Positions 36,784-46,997 of a stretch of DNA of 64,000 nucleotides are shown here, piece after piece. The translations under genes were made by a program, and so were the position numbers. This DNA is from Bacillus pumilus (lineage in GTDB: Bacteria; Bacillota; Bacilli; Bacillales; Bacillaceae), in NCBI RefSeq assembly GCF_038738535.1, contig NZ_CP046128.1, positions 1,364,001 through 1,428,000 on the forward strand, written 5' to 3'. The notes beneath the pieces are model-generated. The model was not told the DNA's origin. It did no database searches and saw nothing but the letters and a program-made list of their open reading frames with translations. Numbering within the stretch: position 1 is the stretch's first letter; each line of letters begins with the position of its first letter.

Positions 36784-37323
36784 TTGACGATTACAAGGCA
36801 GGACGCATGGACACAAGATGAAGATTTACTTTTAGCAGAAGTCGTCTTAAGGCACATTCGAGATGGAGGAACGCAGCTTTCCGCATTTGAGGAAGTCGGG
36901 AAAGCATTGTCAAGAACAGCTGCAGCATGTGGTTTCAGGTGGAACTCATACGTTAGAAAACAATATCAGGCAGGCATAGAGCTGGCGAAAAAACAGCGGA
37001 AAGAACTGCGTAAAAAAATCGGTATTCATTCCTCTGGTTTACCACAGCATGCGTTAACCATAGAAGAGAAGACATCTTCAATTCAGGCTGAATTGACCCT
37101 TCGAGAAGTGATTCAGTTTTTAGAGCAGCTTGAAAAAGAACCTGATGGACCTGCTCATTTACGCGAGAAACTGGCAGATGCACAGCATCAATTGAAGTCA
37201 CTTACAGAAGAAAATGAACACTTGAAGCGGCAATTAAAAATGACAGAAGAAGATTACCGGGCACTCATTGGTATTGTTGAAAGAGTCAAACAGAATATCA
37301 GCTTAAAAGAATATGCTAAATAA
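36784..37323 (+). CDS. gerR: RsfA-family mother-cell regulator GerR (YlbO)
   Basis: Protein of 179 residues. A Myb/SANT-like N-terminal domain (about 1-60; [34 protein letters not shown]) is followed by a long coiled coil (about 120-170). It belongs to the RsfA/YlbO group; in B. subtilis GerR controls late sigma-E-regulon genes. The TTG at 36784 follows GGGGGGATGATCAA; upstream in-frame ATG would extend it through the rpmF terminator. Confidence 0.9.
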   Translation: MTITRQDAWTQDEDLLLAEVVLRHIRDGGTQLSAFEEVGKALSRTAAACGFRWNSYVRKQYQAGIELAKKQRKELRKKIGIHSSGLPQHALTIEEKTSSIQAELTLREVIQFLEQLEKEPDGPAHLREKLADAQHQLKSLTEENEHLKRQLKMTEEDYRALIGIVERVKQNISLKEYAK

Positions 37324-37324
37324 A

Positions 37325-37361
37325 GAGACGCCCCTCACAGAGAAAGGAGGGGCGTTTTGTG
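37325..37361. terminator. Terminator gerR / ylbP
   Basis: GACGCCCCTC / GAGGGGCGTTTT stem between convergent genes. Confidence 0.85.
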
Positions 37362-37369
37362 ATCAGTCT

Positions 37370-37849
37370 TTAAGCGGATTCACCTGTATTTTTTTGAATA
37401 TGAGCGGGCTCCCAGATGAGTGGATTTTCACCCTTATCGCGCTCCATATCATATTTTACTGCTTCAAAGCCCATTTTATCCCAAAAACCGGCTGATTTGA
37501 CGCGCGGATTGGTCCGAATTGGCAACCCGAACGATTTGGCGAATTCAACAAGTGCTTCGCCGTACCCTTTGCGCTGATACCCAGGAAGCACTTCCAGCTT
37601 CCACAGCTCTAAATAATCATGGTTGTGGTTAAAATACGTTGTCGTTGAGCCGTCCACTTGATAAAGGCTCATACGTGCCACTAGCTTATCTCCAAAATAA
37701 ATCCCGTAAAATGGAGAGTTGCTGTCATTTTCAATCATATTGCTTTCAAGGTCTTCAAGCATGGATAGCTCTTGTATGCCGTATTCCTTAAATTGTTTAA
37801 ATTCCTCTAAAGTTTTGTAATTAATTAGAAGTCGTTTTACTTGTGCCAT
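37370..37849 (-). CDS. ylbP: GNAT family N-acetyltransferase YlbP
   Basis: Protein of 159 residues with a GNAT fold: LELWKLEVLPGYQRKGYGEALVEFA (split) includes the acetyl-CoA loop QRKGYG (about residues 103-108). The substrate is unknown. The ATG at 37849 has AAGGGGGA upstream. Convergent with gerR, divergent from ylbQ. Confidence 0.88.
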   Translation of the reverse strand: MAQVKRLLINYKTLEEFKQFKEYGIQELSMLEDLESNMIENDSNSPFYGIYFGDKLVARMSLYQVDGSTTTYFNHNHDYLELWKLEVLPGYQRKGYGEALVEFAKSFGLPIRTNPRVKSAGFWDKMGFEAVKYDMERDKGENPLIWEPAHIQKNTGESA

Positions 37850-38059
37850 ATGATCTTCCCCCTTACACACATAATGTCGACAGTGATGTCATTGAAGGCG
37901 TTTTCATCCCACCCGCCTCGAAAAGTTTTTACACTTATTATTATAGTTTTTAAATTAAAAAAATTCAATCATAGCGCGCCATCTGCTTTTTGCATCACGA
38001 CATGAACCTGTTACAATAATTGATATAATGAAGTAAACAGAAAAAGGGAAGTGCGGCAG

Positions 38060-38959
38060 TTGAACATTGGAATCATTGGCGGCGGTGCGATTGGTCTGCT
38101 TTGTGCTAGTTATTTATCACAGCATCATGACATCACGGTCATTACAAGAAGAAAAGAGCAGGCAGAAGAGATTCGAGCATCAGGCATTCAGCGAACAGTA
38201 AAAGGAGAAACATGTCAGGCGGCTGTTCATGCACAGACAGGAATAACAGGAGTATTTGATTTGCTCATCGTGACGGTGAAATATCATCATTTGCAAGATG
38301 TGCTCGATGAACTAACGACATTACCTCGTCAGCGTATCTTATTTTTACAGAACGGAATGGCTCACTTATTAGATTTGGAGAATTGGAAAACGGCACATTC
38401 ATTATATATAGGTGTGGTAGAGCACGGGGCTATGAAGATGTCAGATCATGCAGTGGACCATACAGGTATCGGTGTTATCAAGTGGGGGGCATTTCAGCAT
38501 GAGGAAGCAGCTGATATAAAAAATGCATTGAATGAGACATCATCTCATTTTCAAATGATCTATACGGATGAATGGAAAAAGGTGCTGGAGGAAAAACTGC
38601 TTGTCAATGTCTGTATTAACCCGCTGACAGCTTTGCTGCATGTGAGAAACGGGGAATTGATCGCAAACCCCTCATATGAATACATGATGAAATGTGCATT
38701 TGAAGAAGCGGTATCCATCTTGGGCTTGTCTGAAAAAGAGCGGCTCTGGCCTTATGTCATCTCTATTTGTGAGAAAACGGCTGCTAATCAGTCGTCTATG
38801 CTTCAAGATATAGTGAAAGGCCGCCAAACCGAAAGAAAAGCCATCGTTGGCTATCTTTTAAAAAAGGCTCAAGCTCAAGAGATTCTGGCGCCACATCTCA
38901 CTTTCTTTTATCGAAGCTTGGAAGTATTGGAAAAAAAGCAAACAAAATCTTTTGAGTGA
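38060..38959 (+). CDS. ylbQ: 2-dehydropantoate 2-reductase family protein YlbQ
   Basis: NADPH-dependent ketopantoate reductase family (PanE-like), 299 residues. Rossmann motif IGIIGGGAIGLLCASYL (about 3-19), then VEHGAMK and NVCINPLTALLHVRNGEL with the expected catalytic Lys (VLEEKLLVNVCINP). It probably makes pantoate for CoA synthesis, but paralogues exist in Bacillus. The TTG at 38060 gives an 8-base gap to AAGGGAAG; the GTG at 38051 touches the ribosome site. Confidence 0.87.
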   Translation: MNIGIIGGGAIGLLCASYLSQHHDITVITRRKEQAEEIRASGIQRTVKGETCQAAVHAQTGITGVFDLLIVTVKYHHLQDVLDELTTLPRQRILFLQNGMAHLLDLENWKTAHSLYIGVVEHGAMKMSDHAVDHTGIGVIKWGAFQHEEAADIKNALNETSSHFQMIYTDEWKKVLEEKLLVNVCINPLTALLHVRNGELIANPSYEYMMKCAFEEAVSILGLSEKERLWPYVISICEKTAANQSSMLQDIVKGRQTERKAIVGYLLKKAQAQEILAPHLTFFYRSLEVLEKKQTKSFE

Positions 38960-38979
38960 GATCATTTACATGCTATACT
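38952..38979 (+). promoter_or_regulatory. Probable promoter of bshC
   Basis: TTGAGT, 16-base spacer, TATACT with a TGC extension just before. It overlaps the ylbQ stop codon and lies about 45 bases before bshC. Confidence 0.5.
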
Positions 38980-39024
38980 TTTTTCGGGAAACTAACTATT
39001 TATTGAAGAAAGGAAGTTCTAAAC

Positions 39025-40644
39025 ATGCAATTGACTGAACTTTCCATCCGAAGTCAGAATTTATTCATACGTGATTATATAGAAGAAAAAAAAGAGATGA
39101 CGACTTTTTTTGATTATGATATACATTCTGAGCACACATGGAAAAAGAGATACGACGATCTCATGGAAATGAGCTTCCCGCGCGAGGCTTTAGCGGATTA
39201 TATGAGCGCATACCATGCAAAGTTTGAATCGGAAGCGATGCGTCAGAACATTGAAAAGATCCGTGATGAACGGAGTGTCATGGTGGTTGGAGGACAGCAG
39301 GCTGGTCTATTAACAGGACCGCTTTATACCATACATAAAATCATATCCATCATTCAGTTTGCAAAAGAAAAAGAAACAGAGCTTGGGGTCCCTGTGATTC
39401 CGGTCTTTTGGGTAGCCGGTGAGGATCATGACGTAGATGAAATTAATTTTGTATACACGTCTGGCGAAAAAGGACCAGTGAAACAAAAGCTGCCATTACA
39501 TAACGTCAAAAAAGCGGCTGCGAAAAGAATCCCGCTTGATCAAGAAAAAACCGAGAAATGGCTCCGTGATGTGTTTTCAACATATGAAGAATCTGCGTAT
39601 ACCAATGACTTGCTCGATCAGCTTCTTCGATGTTTACGCAAATCACAAACCTTTACTGATTTCTTTGAATGGATTGTAAGTGACCTCTTTGAAGAAGATG
39701 GGCTGCTTTTATTTAATTCAGGCGACTTAGGTGTCAAACCGCTTGAGCGTGCGTTATTCAAGCACATTGTCGAGACAAATGATGCAGTCACTGCTCGCTT
39801 AAAAGACACGCAGGCCGCCATGAAACGAGCAGGATATCAGCCGATCATTGAAGCTGGTGACAGTCAGGCAAACCTATTTTACGAATATGATGAGGAACGT
39901 TTCCTAATTGAGAAAGAGAACGGCCGGTTTTCTATATCAGAAGTGGGGCTTACATGGACAAAGGAAGAGCTTCTGCAGGAAGTTGAGGAGCACCCAGAAC
40001 GGTTTAGCAACAATGTGGTGACGCGTCCCTTGATGCAGGAAACCCTTCTCCCAACACTTGCTTTTATGGCAGGATACGGTGAGGTTAACTATTGGGGAGA
40101 ACTGAAAGGAATCTTTGAGCATTTTAAATTGAAGATGGCGCCTGTTCTTCCAAGACTGCATGTGACCATTCTTGAAAGACACATCAACAAGAAACTGCCG
40201 GTTAGAGAACTGTCGGTAGAAGAAGTGCTGACAAGCGGAGTGAATGAAAAGAAAGAAGCGCACTTTCAGCAAAGTCTTCCGGACAGCTTTGTTCAAGCAG
40301 TTCAACAGGCTAAACGTGAATTAGCGAATGCTCATGGTGTGATGAGACAAGAAGCACTGGAGATTGAACCAAACTTCGAGCAGCTGCTAGATAAAAATGC
40401 CAAATTTATCGAAGACCAGCTTCAATTTGTTTATCAAAAGGTGGCGCAGCGTGTGGAAGAGAAGGAAGGATATATCCTTCGGGACTTTGAACGGATTGAA
40501 AATAGTTTAAAACCACTGGACGCCCCGCAAGAAAGAATTTGGAATATCATGTATTTTTTAAACAAATATGGACCAGAATTCTTCAAAACGTTCAAAAATC
40601 TGCCATTTTCATTTCAAAACAAGCAACAAATTGTCAAACTTTGA
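39025..40644 (+). CDS. bshC: Bacillithiol synthesis cysteine-adding enzyme BshC
   Basis: Protein of 539 residues; adds cysteine to GlcN-malate in the last step of bacillithiol synthesis. Conserved VVGGQQAGLLTGPLYTIHK and PVFWVAGEDHDVDEINF are the core of the Rossmann-like part; a long helical insert (about 385-480) forms the coiled-coil dimerisation arm. The ATG follows GAAAGGAAG. It is monocistronic, just before the dcw cluster. Confidence 0.95.
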   Translation: MQLTELSIRSQNLFIRDYIEEKKEMTTFFDYDIHSEHTWKKRYDDLMEMSFPREALADYMSAYHAKFESEAMRQNIEKIRDERSVMVVGGQQAGLLTGPLYTIHKIISIIQFAKEKETELGVPVIPVFWVAGEDHDVDEINFVYTSGEKGPVKQKLPLHNVKKAAAKRIPLDQEKTEKWLRDVFSTYEESAYTNDLLDQLLRCLRKSQTFTDFFEWIVSDLFEEDGLLLFNSGDLGVKPLERALFKHIVETNDAVTARLKDTQAAMKRAGYQPIIEAGDSQANLFYEYDEERFLIEKENGRFSISEVGLTWTKEELLQEVEEHPERFSNNVVTRPLMQETLLPTLAFMAGYGEVNYWGELKGIFEHFKLKMAPVLPRLHVTILERHINKKLPVRELSVEEVLTSGVNEKKEAHFQQSLPDSFVQAVQQAKRELANAHGVMRQEALEIEPNFEQLLDKNAKFIEDQLQFVYQKVAQRVEEKEGYILRDFERIENSLKPLDAPQERIWNIMYFLNKYGPEFFKTFKNLPFSFQNKQQIVKL

Positions 40645-40657
40645 AATAAAGTTTTAA

Positions 40658-40689
40658 TGAACCCTGACTAGTTCAGGGTTTTTTTTTAT
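40658..40689 (+). terminator. Terminator of bshC
   Basis: AACCCTGA-CTAG-TTCAGGGTT followed by seven or more Ts. Confidence 0.9.
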
Positions 40690-40714
40690 GTAGAAACAGT
40701 GTAGAATAAGTTTT

Positions 40715-40760
40715 GTGGAGAGAAGTGGTGGATAGTGGAGAGTAAGGGTGAGAAAGTGGG
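40715..40760 (+). promoter_or_regulatory. 10-bp tandem repeats before mraZ (putative MraZ operator)
   Basis: GTGG-like units recur every 10 bp: GTGGAGAGAA, GTGGTGGATA, GTGGAGAGTA, AGGGTGAGAA and AGTGGGG at 40715, 40725, 40735, 40745 and 40755. MraZ of E. coli binds TGGGN direct repeats with 5-base gaps, also a 10-bp period, in front of its own operon. The array lies between a possible TAGAAT -10 (40702-40707) and the mraZ start. Confidence 0.6.
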
Positions 40761-40772
40761 GCTCTGATTATC

Positions 40773-41204
40773 ATGTTCATGGGTGAATACCAGCATACGA
40801 TTGATACAAAAGGGCGCATGATCATCCCTGCTAAATTTAGAGACGGTCTCGGAGAACAGTTTGTGCTGACGAGAGGGCTTGATCAATGTTTATTTGGCTA
40901 CCCTATGAGTGAGTGGAAACTAATCGAAGAGAAACTCAAAGCACTACCGCTAACGAAAAAAGATGCACGTGCGTTTACCCGGTTCTTCTTCTCTGGCGCA
41001 GTCGAATGCGATCTGGACAAGCAGGGGCGTATAAACATCGCATCAAACCTACTCCAATATGCAAAACTCGAAAAAGAATGTGTGGTCATCGGCGTTTCAA
41101 ATCGAATTGAGTTGTGGAGTAAGTCGATCTGGGAACAATATACAGAAGAGCAAGAAGATTCTTTTGCTGAAATTGCTGAAAACATGATTGGATTTGATAT
41201 ATAA
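40773..41204 (+). CDS. mraZ: Transcriptional regulator MraZ
   Basis: Protein of 143 residues with two AbrB-like SpoVT halves (about 5-50 and 80-125); each carries the DxKGR-type motif: [16 protein letters not shown] and [15 protein letters not shown]. MraZ represses its own dcw operon in bacteria studied. The ATG at 40773 has GAGAAAGTGGGG upstream; an ATG two codons later is possible. First gene of the dcw cluster. Confidence 0.95.
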   Translation: MFMGEYQHTIDTKGRMIIPAKFRDGLGEQFVLTRGLDQCLFGYPMSEWKLIEEKLKALPLTKKDARAFTRFFFSGAVECDLDKQGRINIASNLLQYAKLEKECVVIGVSNRIELWSKSIWEQYTEEQEDSFAEIAENMIGFDI

Positions 41205-41270
41205 TAATCCCTTGTGCAGCAAGCTTTCTACACATTCATTTCTATTTGAAAAAGGTGGGACCATAACATC

Positions 41271-42203
41271 ATGTTTCAACATGAGACAGTATTATTAAAA
41301 GAAACAGTTGACGGTTTAAACGTAAAAGAAGACGGTACATATGTGGACTGCACGCTGGGCGGAGCAGGTCATAGCTCATATTTACTATCTCAATTATCAG
41401 AAAAAGGAACATTGATTGGATTTGACCAAGACGATGCTGCACTGGATCATGCACGAGAGAAGCTCGCGGATGCTAAAGCGAACATTCTTTTCATAAAAAG
41501 TAACTTCCGATATTTAAAAGAACGTCTGAATGAACAAGGTATTACAAGCGTAGACGGTGTGATTTTTGACCTTGGGGTTTCATCTCCTCAGCTCGACACA
41601 CCAGAGAGAGGCTTTAGTTATCACCATGATGCACCTCTTGACATGCGAATGGATCAATCAGCCGCATTGTCGGCAAAAAAAGTGGTGAATGAATGGCCAT
41701 TTGAAGATCTAGTTCGGATTTTCTACAAATATGGGGAAGAAAAATTCAGCAAGCAAATCGCACGCAAAATTGAAGAAGCAAGAAAAAAAGCGCCAATTGA
41801 AACAACGGGTGAGCTTGTCGACATTATCAAAGAAGGAATTCCGGCACCTGCAAGACGAACTGGCGGACATCCAGCGAAAAGAGTGTTTCAAGCGATCCGA
41901 ATTGCCGTAAATGATGAATTGAAAGTATTTGAAGAAGCACTAGAACAAGCAATAGAGTTACTCAATCCGAAGGGGAGAATTTCTGTCATTACATTCCATT
42001 CACTTGAAGACCGGATTTGTAAAAGTACATTTAGAGAAATGTCTTCTCTTCCAGAACTTCCGCACGGACTACCAGTGATTCCAGAAGGACTTGAACCAAA
42101 GCTGAAGCTGATCACGAGAAAACCGATCGTTGCATCAGAACAAGAGCTGGAACATAACAACCGTGCCCGTTCAGCGAAGCTCCGAATTGCAGAAAAAAAG
42201 TAA
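41271..42203 (+). CDS. rsmH: 16S rRNA (cytosine1402-N4)-methyltransferase RsmH
   Basis: SAM-dependent methyltransferase of 310 residues (MraW). Seen: [13 protein letters not shown] at the N-terminus, SAM motif [37 protein letters not shown], and [12 protein letters not shown]. It modifies C1402 in the ribosomal P site. The ATG follows AAAGGTGGG. In operon with mraZ and ftsL. Confidence 0.96.
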   Translation: MFQHETVLLKETVDGLNVKEDGTYVDCTLGGAGHSSYLLSQLSEKGTLIGFDQDDAALDHAREKLADAKANILFIKSNFRYLKERLNEQGITSVDGVIFDLGVSSPQLDTPERGFSYHHDAPLDMRMDQSAALSAKKVVNEWPFEDLVRIFYKYGEEKFSKQIARKIEEARKKAPIETTGELVDIIKEGIPAPARRTGGHPAKRVFQAIRIAVNDELKVFEEALEQAIELLNPKGRISVITFHSLEDRICKSTFREMSSLPELPHGLPVIPEGLEPKLKLITRKPIVASEQELEHNNRARSAKLRIAEKK

Positions 42204-42240
42204 AACGACACCATAGATGATGATAAAAAGGAGGTTTCTT

Positions 42241-42588
42241 ATGAGTAATTTGGCTTATCAAAGAGAAGTGAAGCAACATCAAACAGAGCAGCAAGGCCAA
42301 TCGGTTGTCATTAAAAGAAGAGGTTCTATCACACTTGGTGAAAAAATCTTACTTGTCATGTTTGTCATGGCTCTTATGTGCAGCTCCATTCTCATCATTT
42401 CTAAAGCCTTTGCTGTCTATCACGCCAATATTGAAGTGCAGAAATTAGAACAGCAAGTATCTTTAGAATCGAAGAAGATCACTGAGCTTCAAAAGGAAAA
42501 AGACTTGCTGAGTGAACCAGAAAGAATCATCGAAGCCGCGAAAAAAGCAGGCTTGAGCATATCGAAAGATGTTAAGAAGGTCGATTAA
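42241..42588 (+). CDS. ftsL: Cell division protein FtsL
   Basis: Bitopic division protein of 115 residues: short basic cytoplasmic tail, one helix (about 36-58; [17 protein letters not shown]), then an extracytoplasmic coiled coil (about 64-105). It forms a trimer with DivIB and DivIC and activates septal synthesis. The ATG at 42241 follows AAGGAGG; an earlier ATG at 42217 overlaps that site. pbpB starts one base after its stop codon. Confidence 0.92.
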   Translation: MSNLAYQREVKQHQTEQQGQSVVIKRRGSITLGEKILLVMFVMALMCSSILIISKAFAVYHANIEVQKLEQQVSLESKKITELQKEKDLLSEPERIIEAAKKAGLSISKDVKKVD

Positions 42589-42589
42589 C

Positions 42590-44746
42590 ATGGCGATGCC
42601 TAAAAAGAATAAAATGATGAACAGAGGCGCGGCAATTGCAAGTATTTGCTTCGCCCTGTTTTTCTTTATCATCCTATCACGTTTTATCTATATTCAGATT
42701 ACAGGAACGGTTGATGGACAAGTGTTAGCCGCCAAGGCTAATGAACAATATCAATCGAAGAAAACACTTGAAGCCAAAAGAGGGTCTATTTTAGACCGGA
42801 ATGGAAATGTGATTGCTGAGGATACATCTGTGTATAAGCTCATTGCGGTCATGAGCAAGAAAATGACAGTGGACCCTAAGCACCCAATGCATGTCGTCGA
42901 TAAAGAAAAGACGGCAAAAGAGCTCTCAAAAGTTATCGATATGAGTGAAAGCGAAATTTTAAAGCGTCTCAATACAAAAGATGCATTCCAAGTTGAGTTT
43001 GGTAAAGCGGGGAAAGATATTAGTTTTTCAACGAAGGAAAAAATTGAAAAGCTAAAGCTTCCAGGGGTCGCATTTGAAAAAGACACGAAGCGATATTATC
43101 CAAACGGCATGTTTGCTTCTAACCTGATCGGTTATGCCAGATTAGATGAGGCGACAAAGGACATGTCAGGTGCAATGGGACTTGAGAAGGCACTGAACAA
43201 ATATTTAAAAGAAAAAGACGGCTATGTGACATATAACAGTGACAGAAGCGGATGGGCCTTGCCGAATAGTAAAGAAGACATTGTCGCCCCGAAAGACGGG
43301 AAAAATGTCACGCTGACCATCGATCAAAAAATTCAAGCGTTTCTTGAAGAAAGTATGACGCAGGTTGCCAAAAAGTATAAGCCGAAGAAAATCATTGCCA
43401 CAGTCGTTGATCCGAAAACTGGAAAGGTTCTCGCGATGGGGCAGCGGCCAAGCTTTAATTTAAATGAACTAAACATTACGAATTATAACAATGATGTCAT
43501 TTCATATGCGTTTGAACCAGGTTCGACGATGAAGATCTTTACCCTCGCTGCGGCGATCCAAGAAGGGGTCTATCAAGGCAGTGACAAATATCAATCTGGT
43601 ACTTATAAAGTAGGCGGCGGCCTTGTGAGAGACCACAACAACGGAAATGGCTGGGGGAAAATTGACTTTCATCAAGGGGTTCTCCGCTCATCAAACGTGG
43701 CCTTTGCAAAGCTGGCGAAAGAAAAACTAGGCTTCACACGATACGAACAATATTTGCAGAAGTTCCATTTCTATGACAAAACGGGGATTGACTTGCCGAA
43801 CGAAGCGTCTAGCAAAATCAATTATAGATACGAATATGACAAAGCATCGACGGCTTATGGTCAAGCGTCAGCCATCACACCGATTCAACAAATCGAAGCA
43901 GCCACAGCGATAGCAAACGGCGGAACAATGATGAAGCCATATGTCATTGACCATATTACAGACCCGAATACAAACAAAACGATTTTGCAGCACGAACCAA
44001 CAGCAGCAGGAAAACCGATTTCATCTGATACAGCGAAGCAAGTTCGCGACATTTTAGGTGAGGTTGTTTCCTCAAAAATTGGAACAGGTCAGCCTTACCA
44101 AATCAAAGGATTCGACGTTGCTGGAAAAACAGGAACGGGGCAAATTGGGGGTGCCGGCGGTTACCTCCAAGGAAGAAACGATTACGTCTTTTCATTTATG
44201 GGAATGGCGCCAAAAGATGATCCGAAGCTGCTTGTTTATGTAGCTGTACAGCAGCCGCAGCTGTCTGAAACAGAAACAGGGTCTGCCCCGGTTTCTCAAA
44301 TCTTTAACCCTGTGATGAAAAATAGTCTGCTATATTTAAATATTGCACCAACAAAAACAGACGATAAAAAATCAGGCGAACAAAAAGTGAAACAAGAAAC
44401 GATGCCTTCATTCCTTGATTTAGAAGTGAAGCAGGCAGAAACAGAAGCCAAAAATAAACACTTAGCGCCTGTTGTCATCGGCGACGGCCTGTCTATTAAA
44501 CGCCAGTGGCCGAGTGCGGGCTCTGAATTCTCTGAAAGCCAGAAAGTCTTCTTGAAAACAGCAGGGAAAACCATTAAGATGCCTGACATGACAGGCTGGT
44601 CCAGAAGGGAAGTCCTTCAATATGCTTCGATTTCCGGTGTGCATATAGAAACAAATGGACAAGGATATGCTGTAAAACAAAGTGTCAAAAGTGGAGCGGA
44701 GATTTCAGACAAAGTCGTCACTGTGACATTTAAAAGCCCAAATTAA
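42590..44746 (+). CDS. pbpB: Penicillin-binding protein 2B (septal transpeptidase)
   Basis: Class B PBP of 718 residues. One N-terminal helix (about 16-36), a dimerisation/pedestal part, the transpeptidase domain with SxxK in [11 protein letters not shown] (about 305-315), SSN in [11 protein letters not shown] and KTGT in VAGKTGTGQ, then two PASTA domains at the C-terminus (about 595-715). It cross-links peptidoglycan at the septum with FtsW. The ATG at 42590 is one base from the ftsL stop. A terminator separates it from spoVD. Confidence 0.96.
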   Translation: MAMPKKNKMMNRGAAIASICFALFFFIILSRFIYIQITGTVDGQVLAAKANEQYQSKKTLEAKRGSILDRNGNVIAEDTSVYKLIAVMSKKMTVDPKHPMHVVDKEKTAKELSKVIDMSESEILKRLNTKDAFQVEFGKAGKDISFSTKEKIEKLKLPGVAFEKDTKRYYPNGMFASNLIGYARLDEATKDMSGAMGLEKALNKYLKEKDGYVTYNSDRSGWALPNSKEDIVAPKDGKNVTLTIDQKIQAFLEESMTQVAKKYKPKKIIATVVDPKTGKVLAMGQRPSFNLNELNITNYNNDVISYAFEPGSTMKIFTLAAAIQEGVYQGSDKYQSGTYKVGGGLVRDHNNGNGWGKIDFHQGVLRSSNVAFAKLAKEKLGFTRYEQYLQKFHFYDKTGIDLPNEASSKINYRYEYDKASTAYGQASAITPIQQIEAATAIANGGTMMKPYVIDHITDPNTNKTILQHEPTAAGKPISSDTAKQVRDILGEVVSSKIGTGQPYQIKGFDVAGKTGTGQIGGAGGYLQGRNDYVFSFMGMAPKDDPKLLVYVAVQQPQLSETETGSAPVSQIFNPVMKNSLLYLNIAPTKTDDKKSGEQKVKQETMPSFLDLEVKQAETEAKNKHLAPVVIGDGLSIKRQWPSAGSEFSESQKVFLKTAGKTIKMPDMTGWSRREVLQYASISGVHIETNGQGYAVKQSVKSGAEISDKVVTVTFKSPN

Positions 44747-44749
44747 CTT

Positions 44750-44782
44750 TAAACCTAGCAAACCGCTTGCTAGGTTTTTTCT
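44750..44782 (+). terminator. Terminator between pbpB and spoVD
   Basis: AAACCTAGCAA / TTGCTAGGTTT stem plus a T-run, separating vegetative and sporulation genes. Confidence 0.85.
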
Positions 44783-44808
44783 TTTGCTCCAGCTGAATAT
44801 CACGTAGC

Positions 44809-44838
44809 GTTCTACAAAGGGACGGGCCTGCATATGAT
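44809..44838 (+). promoter_or_regulatory. Possible sigma-E promoter of spoVD
   Basis: CATATGAT (44831-44838) with GTTCTACA 14 bases upstream. The -10 and the spacing equal those before gerR. It lies between the pbpB terminator and spoVD; B. subtilis spoVD is expressed in the mother cell. Confidence 0.5.
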
Positions 44839-44871
44839 GAAAACAAGCCATATGTAAGGAGTGAACCGGGC

Positions 44872-46791
44872 GTGCGAGTGTCAAGTGTAACAGTGAGAAA
44901 ACGATTGCTTTTCGTGCTGCTGTTTGGGGTGATCATTTTTTTCATCATAGATACTAGATTAGGATATGTGCAGTTTATTATGGGCGAGAAGCTGACAAGC
45001 TTAGCAAAAGATTCATGGAGCCGAAACCTTCCATTCGAACCGGAAAGGGGAGATATTTTGGACCGGAATGGGGTAGAGCTTGCGACGAACAAAAGTGCCC
45101 CATCTATATTGGTCGTCCCTCGGCAAATTAAAGATCCCGCAGAAACAAGCAAGAAATTGGCAGCAGTACTGAATATGTCTGAAGAGAAAGCGTACAAGCA
45201 TGTCACGAAGAAAACATCAATTGAACGAATTTCTCCTGAGGGCAGAAAGGTATCTCATGAAAAAGCAAAAGAAGTAAGAGAGCTTGATTTAGAAGGTGTG
45301 TATGTAGCAGAAGACAGCATCAGACATTATCCGTTTGGCAGCTTTCTTTCACATGTACTGGGCTTTGCTGGAATCGATAATCAAGGTTTACTTGGACTGG
45401 AAGCCTACTATGACGATGACTTAAAAGGCGAAAAAGGCTCTGTAAAGTTTTATTCCGATGCAAAAGGGCAGAAAATGCCAGATGAAGCAGACGATTATAC
45501 ACCACCTAAAGATGGTCTTGATATGAAATTAACAGTCGATTCAAAAGTACAAACCATTATAGAACGGGAATTAGACAATGCGCAGGCAAAGTATAATCCA
45601 GATGGTATGATTGCGATTGCGATGAATCCGAAAAATGGTGAAGTGCTGGGAATGTCAAGCAGACCAGATTTTGATCCAGCTGACTATCAATCAGTTGACC
45701 CAAAAGTGTTTAACCGAAATCTTCCGGTGTGGAGCACATATGAGCCGGGTTCGACGTTTAAAATTATTACACTTGCAGCAGCATTAGAAGAGAAGAAAGT
45801 TAATTTAAAACGAGATTCATTTTTTGACAGCGGATCTGTGACAGTTGATGGTGCAAGACTCAGGTGCTGGAAAAAAGGCGGGCACGGATCACAGTCATTC
45901 TTGGAAGTGGTTCAAAATTCCTGTAACCCCGGCTTTGTAGAGCTAGGAGACCGTCTTGGGAAAGATAAATTATTTTCCTATATTAAAAATTTCGGATTTG
46001 GCCAAAAAACAGGAATCGACCTTCAAGGGGAAGGGCGGGGGATTTTGTTCCCGCTTGATCGTGTAGGTCCTGTAGAGCAGGCGACAACGGCCTTTGGGCA
46101 AGGTGTATCTGTTACGCCGATTCAGCAAGTAGCTGCAGTAGCAGCTGCGGTAAATGGCGGGACACTTTACACGCCTTATATTGCAAAAGAATGGATAGAT
46201 CCAATCACAAAAGAGGTCGTGAAAAAGCAATCACCGATTGCCAAAAAGAAAGTGATTTCAGCAGAGACATCTAAAGAAATCAGGTATGCACTTGAAAGTG
46301 TAGTCGCCCAAGGAACTGGCCGAAATGCATTTGTTGAAGGGTATCGGGTCGGCGGAAAAACAGGAACAGCACAGAAGGTAAAGGACGGAAAGTATATGGA
46401 GAATAACCATATTGTGTCGTTTATCGGATTTGCGCCTGCAGATGACCCAAGTATTGTAGTCTATGTGGCTGTGGATAACCCAAAAGGCACCATTCAATTT
46501 GGCGGTACCGTGGCCGCACCAATTGTTGGTCATATTATGCGGGACAGCCTGCCAGAGATGGGTGTGAAAAAAAGAAAAGGGCAAATTGAAAAGAAGTACC
46601 AGTGGCTGGACACAAAAACCATTGAAGTACCGAATCTTGTAGGAGGATCTGTTTCAGATCTTGAATCCCTCTTGATCAACCTAAAGATCGATGCCTCAGG
46701 AACTGGCAGTAAAGTAGTGAAGCAATCACCTGCTGCTGGGACAAAGATCAAAGAAGGCTCCACGATCAGATTATACTTAAACGATGAATAA
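44872..46791 (+). CDS. spoVD: Sporulation-specific penicillin-binding protein SpoVD
   Basis: Class B PBP of 639 residues for spore cortex synthesis, paired with SpoVE. N-terminal helix (about 12-28), transpeptidase domain with SxxK in YEPGSTFKIIT (about 292-302), SCN in VQNSCNPGFVEL and KTGT in VGGKTGTAQ, and one C-terminal PASTA domain. The Cys at SCN matches the redox-controlled SpoVD of B. subtilis; a second Cys in LRCWKKGGHG is also present. The GTG start follows AAGGAGTG. Confidence 0.95.
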   Translation: MRVSSVTVRKRLLFVLLFGVIIFFIIDTRLGYVQFIMGEKLTSLAKDSWSRNLPFEPERGDILDRNGVELATNKSAPSILVVPRQIKDPAETSKKLAAVLNMSEEKAYKHVTKKTSIERISPEGRKVSHEKAKEVRELDLEGVYVAEDSIRHYPFGSFLSHVLGFAGIDNQGLLGLEAYYDDDLKGEKGSVKFYSDAKGQKMPDEADDYTPPKDGLDMKLTVDSKVQTIIERELDNAQAKYNPDGMIAIAMNPKNGEVLGMSSRPDFDPADYQSVDPKVFNRNLPVWSTYEPGSTFKIITLAAALEEKKVNLKRDSFFDSGSVTVDGARLRCWKKGGHGSQSFLEVVQNSCNPGFVELGDRLGKDKLFSYIKNFGFGQKTGIDLQGEGRGILFPLDRVGPVEQATTAFGQGVSVTPIQQVAAVAAAVNGGTLYTPYIAKEWIDPITKEVVKKQSPIAKKKVISAETSKEIRYALESVVAQGTGRNAFVEGYRVGGKTGTAQKVKDGKYMENNHIVSFIGFAPADDPSIVVYVAVDNPKGTIQFGGTVAAPIVGHIMRDSLPEMGVKKRKGQIEKKYQWLDTKTIEVPNLVGGSVSDLESLLINLKIDASGTGSKVVKQSPAAGTKIKEGSTIRLYLNDE

Positions 46792-46806
46792 TAAAGAATG
46801 AACAGA

Positions 46807-46839
46807 GGGTAGCCGCACTCATTCGGCTGCCTCTTTTTG
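46807..46839 (+). terminator. Terminator of spoVD
   Basis: GGTAGCCG / CGGCTGCC stem with an 8-base loop and TCTTTTTG. Confidence 0.8.
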
Positions 46840-46997
46840 TTGAAAGAGAAGGACCGTTTGAAAAAAAGAGTCCAAAGTGTGTTTTTTCCAACAGAAACTT
46901 AAGGAATACGCTGGATGTATCCTTTTTTTTACGATAAAATATAGACTGTGTGTTTTTTTCACAAGACATGCACGTGAACGAATTTGAGAGGTTTGAT

